From assembly GCA_964583765.1 (NCBI GenBank), contig CAZOWW010000188.1:1-7957 (forward strand): a stretch of DNA of 7,957 nt, in the 5' to 3' direction. The notes beneath the pieces were generated by a model. The model was not told where the DNA came from. It worked only from the letters and a program-made list of their open reading frames with translations, and ran no database searches. Positions 1 through 5,094 of the stretch are shown here, piece after piece. Origin of the DNA: CAZOWW01 sp964583765 (GTDB taxonomy: Bacteria; Actinomycetota; Actinomycetes; Actinomycetales; Kineosporiaceae). The position numbers and the translations under genes are program-made. Positions within the stretch are counted from its first letter, which is position 1; the number at the start of each line of letters is the position of its first letter.

Positions 1-76
1 GTGTGCCCCGCCAAGGTCTCGGTGTGCCCCGCCAAGGTCTCGGTGTGCCCCGCCAAGGTCTCGGTGTGCCCCGCCA
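1..76 (-). repeat. 21-bp in-frame tandem repeat encoding heptad AGHTETL
   Basis: Three identical 21-bp units occupy 1-21, 22-42 and 43-63, and the first 13 bases of a fourth follow at 64-76 before the sequence diverges. The array is cut by the left edge, so the copy number is unknown. On the minus strand each unit encodes Ala-Gly-His-Thr-Glu-Thr-Leu, exactly one coiled-coil heptad with Leu once per turn pair. Perfect nucleotide identity, including third positions, points to recent expansion by slippage or unequal recombination. Confidence 0.95.
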
Positions 77-356
77 GCACCGTGCCCTGCTCCTGCAGGG
101 TCCTGCTCTGCTCCCGAATCCGCTCACCCTGAGTGTGCAGGATCGCGTTCATGGAGGCCAGGATGGTGATGTGCTCGGACTGCGTGACGGCAACGTTCTG
201 CAACATGCGATTGGCGGCCCTCTGACGCTCCGCGATCTCGCTCAGATCGCGGTCCACCGAGGCACGGAGTCCTGCCTCCTGACCGACCCGGTCCTCCAGG
301 GCGGAGAAACGCTCCTCGAAGTCCCTGGGTAGCCGCTCCTCGTGATCCCCGTGCAT
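1..356 (-). CDS. Coiled-coil repeat protein of unknown function (N-terminal part; 3' end beyond left edge)
   Basis: Reading leftward from the ATG at 356-354, the frame is open for 118 codons to the window edge, so only the N-terminus is seen. The start is supported by a GGAGG five bases upstream. The protein begins MHGDHEERLPRDFEERF and is charged, rich in Glu, Arg, Gln and Leu, with no signal peptide or hydrophobic segment, so it is probably cytoplasmic. Residues of about 13-90 have hydrophobic spacing typical of an alpha-helical coiled coil (for example FSALEDRV, then DLSEIAERQ). From about residue 95 it becomes a strict heptad repeat, AGHTETL, encoded by identical 21-bp units continuing off the edge. 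Coiled-coil proteins with such HTxxL heptads occur as hypothetical proteins in actinomycetes (from memory). I do not recognise a specific family and infer only an oligomerising or scaffolding structure. It lies 115 bases downstream of the helicase gene on the same strand, apparently with its own promoter. Confidence 0.8.
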   Translation of the reverse strand, partial: MHGDHEERLPRDFEERFSALEDRVGQEAGLRASVDRDLSEIAERQRAANRMLQNVAVTQSEHITILASMNAILHTQGERIREQSRTLQEQGTVLAGHTETLAGHTETLAGHTETLAGH

Positions 357-359
357 CGG

Positions 360-367
360 CCCCTCCC
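360..367 (-). promoter_or_regulatory. Ribosome binding site of the coiled-coil gene
   Basis: The minus strand reads GGGAGGGG here, with a GGAGG core at 366-362 and five bases before the ATG at 356. This is a strong Shine-Dalgarno sequence and fixes the start of the partial coiled-coil gene. Confidence 0.7.
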
Positions 368-392
368 ACCTCGACCTGCTCCAGGCATCGCC

Positions 393-398
393 AGATTA
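393..398 (-). promoter_or_regulatory. Possible -10 element for the coiled-coil gene
   Basis: The minus strand carries TAATCT, which fits the actinomycete TANNNT -10 pattern. It would start transcription near 386 and give a leader of about 30 bases containing the Shine-Dalgarno. The hexamer 17 bases upstream (CTGCCT at 421-416) is a poor -35, so the call rests on the -10 and position only. Confidence 0.3.
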
Positions 399-424
399 GT
401 CCGGTGGGACCCGACAGGCAGAAG

Positions 425-433
425 TTATCCACA
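425..433 (+). promoter_or_regulatory. Perfect DnaA box (TTATCCACA)
   Basis: The nonamer TTATCCACA matches the high-affinity DnaA box exactly and lies in the 115-bp intergenic stretch between the helicase and the coiled-coil gene, just upstream of the possible -35 position of the latter. No second box was seen in the window, so this is not an origin. It could be a DnaA-responsive regulatory site, a titration site or chance. The match is certain, the function is not. Confidence 0.4.
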
Positions 434-471
434 GGCCCGAGACCTTGCGAGGAGCCGCGGGAACCGATCGC

Positions 472-2670
472 TCAGCCGGCTGCCGCCGCCAGCCGGGACA
501 GGGCACCGCGGACGACGTCCGGACTGGTCGTCGTCCAGAACGGGGGCAGGGACGCCCGCAGGAATCCTGCGTACCGCGCGGTGGCCAGGCGGGAGTCGAG
601 CACGGCCACCACCCCCCGGTCCTGGGACGAACGGATCAGCCGGCCGACGCCCTGGGCGAGCAGCAGTGCCGCCTGGGTGGCGGCCACGGACAGGAATCCG
701 TTACCGCCCGCGGAGTTGGCTGCCTGGGCACGGGCCGCCGACAGCGGGTCGTCCGGTCGCGGGAACGGGATCCGGTCGATCACCACGAGCTGGCAGGACG
801 TTCCGGGGACGTCGACCCCCTGCCAGAGCGAGAGGGTGCCGAACAGGCAGGTCGCCGGATCCGCTCCGAACTCCCGGACCAGGGTGGGCATGCTGTCCTC
901 CCCCTGGCAGAGCACCGGGATCCCCGATCGGGCACGGATCTCCGCCGCCGCCTGCTGGGCGGCCCTGCGGGAGGAGAACAGCCCGAGGGTCCGGCCGCCT
1001 GCCGCCTCGATCAGTTGGGCCAGCTCGTCCAGGACCTGCTCGCCGGTCCCGTCCCGTCCCGGTGGTGGCAGGTGCCGCGCGATGTAGAGCATCCCCTGGC
1101 GCGCGTAGTCGAACGGGCTCCCGACGTCCAGGCCCTGCCAGCGAGGCGCCTTCTCCCCGCGCAGACCCAACCGCCCGGCCATCGCGTCGAAGCCGCCGCC
1201 CACCGTGAGCGTCGCGGAGGTCAGGACCACCGTGCGGTCCACGAAGAAGCGTTCGCGCAGCAATCCGGCCACGGACAACGGGGCCACCTCCAGGGCGGTC
1301 CGCACCGCTCCCTCGGCCCGTCGGCTGCGCGAGACCCACACCACGTCGTGGCTGGACGGCGTCCCCGCCTCCTCCGCGCTCAACCGCTCGGCGACGTCGT
1401 ACACCTCGGTGACCGCGGCCCTGGCCACCTGGCGATCGGCGTCCGGACCCTGTCCCTCGGGTTTGAGCGCCGAGACGAGGTCCCGCGCGACGTCCCGCAG
1501 CCGGGTCACGACCAGCCGCAGGTCCTCGGGCAGTCCCTGCGCCAACCGCCCGTCCGGCAGTTCGGCCAGCACGTCGGCCAGTCCTTGGCCCGCCTCGCTC
1601 AGCTGGTCACCGGCCCCCGCCCCGGCGCGCCGGGCACGCCGTCCGGCGGCCTCGACCATCCCGGGGGTCAGCTCATCGGAGATCACCGAGGTGACCCGGT
1701 CCGCCAACTCGTGGGCCTCGTCGACGATGAGCACCTCGTGATCGGGCAGGAGCCCCAGGCCCTCGAAGGAATCGATGGCCACGAGCGCGTGATTCGTGAC
1801 CACCACGTCCACCTGGTGTGCCCGGCGCCGCGCGAGTTCGCTGTGGCACTCGTCGACCAGGGGACACCGCTGGGCTCCGAGGCATTCCTCCGCGCTCACC
1901 GAGACCTGCCGCCACACCCGATCGCTCACCCCGGGCACCAGCTCGTCCCGGTCGCCGCTGCGCGTGGCCTCGGCCCAGGTGCGGGCCCGCTCGACGTCCC
2001 GGGCGAGCCCGCTCACCGGGCCGTAGGTGGCCAGCATCCGCACCCCGCCGACGGAGGTGGCCCGTGCCTCCGGATCCCCCGGGTCCCGGTCCGGGGCGCC
2101 GGGCTCCCCCGGGTCCCCGTCGCCGGCGCCGGTCTGCGCGAGGCTCGGACCTCCCGCTGGATCGGCACTGCCGGCGTCGTCCGCATCGCCGAGGCGGAAC
2201 AGCACGTCGTCCTCGACCGGGAACCCGCCGAGGAGCTTGTTGCGGCAGACGTAGTTGCGCCGTCCCTTGACCAGCTGCCAGGTGGGTCGTCGCCCCAGGA
2301 TCGGGGCGAGCACGTCGGCGAGCCGGGGCAGGTCCCGATCGACGATCTGCGCCTGCAAGGTCAGGGTCGCCGTGGACACGACCACGGGGCGGCCCGTGGC
2401 CACCGCGTGGGCGAGGGCCGGCACGAGGTACCCGAGGGACTTGCCCGTGCCCGTTCCCGCTTCGACCAGCAGGTGCTCGCGCCGGGCGAGAGCCTCGGTG
2501 ATGGCCTCGGCCATCGCCTGTTGCCCCGGACGGATCACGCCGCCCAGCGGACCGACCGCCGCCTCCAGGAGCAGCGGGACACGCGCAGGATCATCCGGGA
2601 CGACCCCTACCTCGGACTTCCCGCGTTGCAGGACGCCCGCCGAGGGCGGGTCACCGGTGCCCGAGCCCAT
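472..2670 (-). CDS. dinG: DinG/XPD-family ATP-dependent DNA helicase with 4Fe-4S cluster
   Basis: A 732-residue superfamily 2 helicase of the Rad3/XPD/DinG group, which unwinds DNA 5' to 3' using ATP in repair and in resolving replication obstacles; it acts in the cytoplasm on the chromosome. Visible motifs are a Q-like RPGQ at 47-50, Walker A AGTGTGKS (71-78), STATLTLQ (99-106), DEAH box (317-320), LTSATLT (483-489), and motif VI QGVGRLIR (673-680) with its arginines. Four cysteines, C142, C263, C269 and C275, lie between Walker A and the DEAH box, as expected for the cluster ligands of the family. Length is near E. coli DinG (716), and no N-terminal exonuclease domain is present, unlike Bacillus DinG. 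Residues of about 161-206 form an Asp/Gly/Pro-rich insert within the iron-sulfur region. The ATG at 2670 is preceded by an in-frame TAG and lacks a good Shine-Dalgarno, but sits six bases after a -10-like TAGGCT. It lies 67 bases downstream of hflX, so read-through is also possible. No SOS-box-like palindrome was seen upstream. YoaA-like rather than true DinG function remains possible. Confidence 0.93.
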   Translation of the reverse strand: MGSGTGDPPSAGVLQRGKSEVGVVPDDPARVPLLLEAAVGPLGGVIRPGQQAMAEAITEALARREHLLVEAGTGTGKSLGYLVPALAHAVATGRPVVVSTATLTLQAQIVDRDLPRLADVLAPILGRRPTWQLVKGRRNYVCRNKLLGGFPVEDDVLFRLGDADDAGSADPAGGPSLAQTGAGDGDPGEPGAPDRDPGDPEARATSVGGVRMLATYGPVSGLARDVERARTWAEATRSGDRDELVPGVSDRVWRQVSVSAEECLGAQRCPLVDECHSELARRRAHQVDVVVTNHALVAIDSFEGLGLLPDHEVLIVDEAHELADRVTSVISDELTPGMVEAAGRRARRAGAGAGDQLSEAGQGLADVLAELPDGRLAQGLPEDLRLVVTRLRDVARDLVSALKPEGQGPDADRQVARAAVTEVYDVAERLSAEEAGTPSSHDVVWVSRSRRAEGAVRTALEVAPLSVAGLLRERFFVDRTVVLTSATLTVGGGFDAMAGRLGLRGEKAPRWQGLDVGSPFDYARQGMLYIARHLPPPGRDGTGEQVLDELAQLIEAAGGRTLGLFSSRRAAQQAAAEIRARSGIPVLCQGEDSMPTLVREFGADPATCLFGTLSLWQGVDVPGTSCQLVVIDRIPFPRPDDPLSAARAQAANSAGGNGFLSVAATQAALLLAQGVGRLIRSSQDRGVVAVLDSRLATARYAGFLRASLPPFWTTTSPDVVRGALSRLAAAAG

Positions 2671-2676
2671 GCCCTG

Positions 2677-2682
2677 AGCCTA
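2677..2682 (-). promoter_or_regulatory. Candidate -10 element of the helicase gene (leaderless start)
   Basis: The minus strand reads TAGGCT, then six bases, then the ATG at 2670. In actinomycetes a TANNNT hexamer at this distance from the start codon is typical of leaderless transcripts, because initiation would fall on the A of ATG. No convincing -35 is seen. The same hexamer and spacing precede the methyltransferase gene at 4416. Confidence 0.45.
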
Positions 2683-2737
2683 ACCGTCACCGGGGACCAC
2701 CCCCGCGGGGCGTCCGGAACCGACCCAGCAACACCCG

Positions 2738-4243
2738 TCAGGACAGCTCGGCTCCGACGAACTCCTCGCGTACGCCGAACGGTTCCAGCTCCCGGGCCAG
2801 CACGGGTCCGACCCGCGCCTCGATCCGGGTGCCCTCCTCGGTGTGCCGCTCCGACAGCACCTCACCGTCCCGGTGGACCCGGGCGAGGAGATCCCCCCGG
2901 CCGTAGGGCACGAGCGCGTGCACCTGCCGGTCGGGACGGGGCAGGCGTTCGGTGAGCACCTCCACCAGGTGTTCGATCCCCTCGCCGGTGCGGGCCGAGA
3001 CCAGCACCGCATCGGGGTACCGCTGGGTCAGCGCGGCGAGGCCGTCCGGGTCGGCGATGTCCATCTTGTTCACGACGATCACCTCGGGGACCTCCGCGGC
3101 GTCCACCTCGGCCAGCACCGCCCGCACCGCGGCGAGCTGTCCCAGCGGATCGGGGTGGCTGCCGTCCACCACGTGCAGCACGAGATCGGCCTCGGCCACC
3201 TCCTCGAGGGTGGAGCGGAACGCCTCGACCAGCTGGTGCGGCAGGTGCCGCACGAAACCGACCGTGTCGGTGAGGGTGAACTCCCGCCCGTCCGGGGTCA
3301 GCGCCCGCCGGACCGTGGGATCGAGGGTCGCGAAGAGCGCGTTCTCGACGAGCACGCCCGCGCCCGTGATCCGGTTGAGCAGGCTGGACTTGCCGGCATT
3401 GGTGTACCCGGCGATCGCCACGCTGGGCACCGCGTTGCGCCGACGGCTGTCGCGCTTGGTCGCCCGCGCCGCCTTCATCCCCGCGATCTGGTGGCGGAGT
3501 CGGGCCATACGGGTCCTGATCCGGCGCCGGTCCAACTCGATCTTGGTCTCACCGGGACCGCGCGACCCGATCCCCGCCCCGGCGGCGACCCGTCCACCGG
3601 CCTGCCGGGACATGGACTCGCCCCAGCCCCGCAACCGCGGCAGCAGGTACTCGTACTGGGCCAGCTCGACCTGGGCCTTGCCCTCCTTGCTCTTGGCGTG
3701 CTGGGCGAAGATGTCCAGGATCAACGCGGTGCGGTCGATCACCTTGACCTTCACCACGTCCTCCAGACCACGGCGCTGGGACGGCGACAGCTCGCCGTCG
3801 CAGATCACCGTGTCCGCGCCGCAGGCCGCCACGGCCAGGCGCAGTTCCTCGGCCTTGCCCGACCCGAGGAAGGTCGCCGGGTCCGGGTGCGGGCGCCGTT
3901 GCAGGACGCCGTCCAGCACGGCCGAACCCGCGGTCTCCGCGAGCGCGGCCAGTTCCCGCAGCGAGTTCTCCGCCTCGGCGGAGTCCCCCTGCGTCCACAG
4001 TCCGGCCAGCACCACCCGCTCGAGTCGCAGCTGCCGGTACTCGACCTCGCTGACGTCCTCGAGTTCGGTCGACAGGCCGGAGACCCGACGCAGGGCATGA
4101 CGCTCCTGCAGCTCGAGCTGGTCGGCGTCCCTTCGGGCACTCGCCGACTCCGCCAGCGGATCCAGCGCACTCGCCGCACGGGACAGGATGCGGTCCAGGG
4201 TCTGGGCCGCCCGATCAGAGGCGGTCGTCCTCGGTTCCGGCAC
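2738..4243 (-). CDS. hflX: Ribosome-associated GTPase HflX
   Basis: HflX is a conserved GTPase that binds the 50S subunit and splits stalled or hibernating ribosomes, especially under heat or antibiotic stress. In the 501-residue form, the N-terminal HflX domain spans about 75-240 and includes GSGKAEEL (127-134) and the glycine-rich signature SRGPGETKIELDRRRI (227-242). The GTPase domain has G1 GYTNAGKS (279-286), G3 DTVGF (326-330), G4 NKMD (392-395) and G5 SAR (416-418). A C-terminal domain of about 60 residues follows. I chose the GTG at 4243: it is preceded by GAGGAG (three-base spacing, slightly short) and gives a length close to actinobacterial relatives of about 490-500 residues. The same frame is open up to an ATG at 4390 and a TTG at 4399. 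That extension would be Arg-rich with about 14 of 49 codons ending in A or T, which looks less coding-like, but it cannot be excluded. The gene is divergent from the methyltransferase and upstream of the helicase on the same strand. Confidence 0.93.
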   Translation of the reverse strand: MPEPRTTASDRAAQTLDRILSRAASALDPLAESASARRDADQLELQERHALRRVSGLSTELEDVSEVEYRQLRLERVVLAGLWTQGDSAEAENSLRELAALAETAGSAVLDGVLQRRPHPDPATFLGSGKAEELRLAVAACGADTVICDGELSPSQRRGLEDVVKVKVIDRTALILDIFAQHAKSKEGKAQVELAQYEYLLPRLRGWGESMSRQAGGRVAAGAGIGSRGPGETKIELDRRRIRTRMARLRHQIAGMKAARATKRDSRRRNAVPSVAIAGYTNAGKSSLLNRITGAGVLVENALFATLDPTVRRALTPDGREFTLTDTVGFVRHLPHQLVEAFRSTLEEVAEADLVLHVVDGSHPDPLGQLAAVRAVLAEVDAAEVPEVIVVNKMDIADPDGLAALTQRYPDAVLVSARTGEGIEHLVEVLTERLPRPDRQVHALVPYGRGDLLARVHRDGEVLSERHTEEGTRIEARVGPVLARELEPFGVREEFVGAELS

Positions 4244-4399
4244 GTTCTCCTCGCGATCCGCTCGTGCGATGCCGCCGATCGGCGGCTGGTCTCGGCCGGC
4301 AGACGGCCTGGCCTCCAGACTCGCATCCCGCACGGTCCGGGGGCGAGTGGATTCAGCTCGGATTCGGTCCCGGCCGCGCGCTCGAGCCATCGCGAGCAA

Positions 4400-4405
4400 G
4401 TCCTA
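4400..4405 (-). promoter_or_regulatory. Possible divergent -10 element for hflX
   Basis: The minus strand reads TAGGAC, an imperfect TANNNT. It is the only TA dinucleotide on that strand between the hflX GTG and the methyltransferase start, so it is the only -10 candidate in this interval. It shares the CCTAGG palindrome (4402-4407) with the plus-strand element. If used, the hflX mRNA would have a leader of about 150 bases before the GTG at 4243, or be nearly leaderless for an ATG at 4390. Confidence 0.25.
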
Positions 4406-4409
4406 GGCT
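4404..4409 (+). promoter_or_regulatory. Candidate -10 element of the methyltransferase gene (leaderless start)
   Basis: TAGGCT is followed by six bases (GGGCAG) and then the ATG at 4416. This fits an actinomycete TANNNT -10 with initiation at the start codon. No good Shine-Dalgarno precedes the ATG, which is consistent with leaderless translation. No clear -35 is visible. Confidence 0.5.
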
Positions 4410-4415
4410 GGGCAG

Positions 4416-5039
4416 ATGAAGGCCGACGAATCGACCGAGCACTACTTCAGCCGGTCGCCGGCGGGTCCGGCCCAGGAACGCACGGTCACCGTGTCCCTGG
4501 CGGGCCAGGACGTCGAGGTACTCACCGCGGACGGCGTGTTCAGCGGGGACGGTCTGGACCTCGGCACCAGGGTGCTGTTCCGCGAGGCCCCGCTGCCGCC
4601 CCCCGCGGGCGATCTCGTGGACCTCGGGTGCGGCTGGGGACCGATCGCCCTGACCCTGGCCCTGCGCTCCCCCGGTGCTCGGGTCTGGGCGGTGGACGTG
4701 AACGAGCGGGCCGTGCAGTTGACCGCCCGCAACGCGGCTCGGCTGGGCCTGAAGAACGTGACCGCCTGCCGCCCGGACCAGGTGCCGGCCGGCGTGCAGG
4801 CCGCCGCCCTGTGGTCAAACCCCCCGATCCGCATCGGCAAGTCGGCCCTGCACGAACTCCTCGAGACCTGGTTGTCCCGGCTGGCACCCGGTGCCACCGG
4901 CCACCTCGTGGTGCAGCGACACCTCGGCGCGGACTCCCTGCACCGATGGCTCGCCGAGACCCTGCCGGCCGGCTTCACGGTGGCCCGCGCCGGCAGCGCC
5001 AAGGGATTCCGGGTGCTCTCGGTGGCGCGCACGTCCTGA
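4416..5039 (+). CDS. RsmC-like class I SAM-dependent methyltransferase (probable rRNA guanine-N2 methyltransferase)
   Basis: A 207-residue single-domain enzyme of the 'methyltransferase small' (MTS) family. It should transfer a methyl group from S-adenosylmethionine to the exocyclic amine of a guanine, most likely in 16S rRNA. The SAM-binding motif I is DLGCGWGP (69-76), the acidic motif II is VDVNERA with D94, and the catalytic motif IV is NPPI (135-138), the form seen in guanine/adenine N-methyltransferases such as RsmC and RlmG. The N-terminal HYFSRSP and GVFSGDGLDLGTRVLF segments are typical of short RsmC relatives. At about 200 residues it lacks the second, non-catalytic methyltransferase-like domain of E. 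coli RsmC and resembles Bacillus YbxB. The ATG at 4416 appears leaderless. It is divergent from hflX, also a ribosome factor, and convergent with cheA. The enzyme class is clear; the target base (G1207 in RsmC) is inferred. Confidence 0.88.
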   Translation: MKADESTEHYFSRSPAGPAQERTVTVSLAGQDVEVLTADGVFSGDGLDLGTRVLFREAPLPPPAGDLVDLGCGWGPIALTLALRSPGARVWAVDVNERAVQLTARNAARLGLKNVTACRPDQVPAGVQAAALWSNPPIRIGKSALHELLETWLSRLAPGATGHLVVQRHLGADSLHRWLAETLPAGFTVARAGSAKGFRVLSVARTS

Positions 5040-5052
5040 CCGGTCGCCCGCA

Positions 5053-5073
5053 CGTCCGGTGTTCCCCCGGACG
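5053..5073. terminator. GC hairpin between convergent methyltransferase and cheA (possible bidirectional terminator)
   Basis: CGTCCGG (5053-5059) and CCGGACG (5067-5073) form a perfect 7-bp stem with a 7-base loop in the 55-bp gap between two convergent genes. There is no T-run on either side, so it is not a textbook intrinsic terminator. GC-only hairpins at convergent gene ends are, however, common in high-GC actinomycetes. Position is the main support. Confidence 0.35.
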
Positions 5074-5094
5074 CCCGGGCCCGTCCGACCTCCG

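Noticed and set aside
1..76. CRISPR array
   Set aside because: The repeats are directly adjacent 21-bp units without spacers and are in frame within a coding region.
124..432. Minus-strand open frame of 102 codons near the left edge
   Set aside because: It overlaps the coiled-coil gene in another frame and starts inside the DnaA box region without a ribosome binding site. The alternative frame has a strong Shine-Dalgarno, heptad periodicity and in-frame repeats.
2691..2705. Hairpin CGGGG-ACCAC-CCCCG between hflX and the helicase as a terminator
   Set aside because: Only five base pairs with no T-run, and it lies in the helicase promoter region. In DNA this GC-rich such short stems arise readily.
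2671..2737. LexA/SOS box upstream of the helicase gene
   Set aside because: No GAAC-N4-GTTC-like palindrome is present in the 67-bp gap, so damage induction cannot be claimed from this sequence.
445..2955. Plus-strand open frame of 836 codons opposite the helicase
   Set aside because: No recognisable domain and low-complexity Arg/Gly/His/Pro content; the opposite strand carries all helicase motifs.
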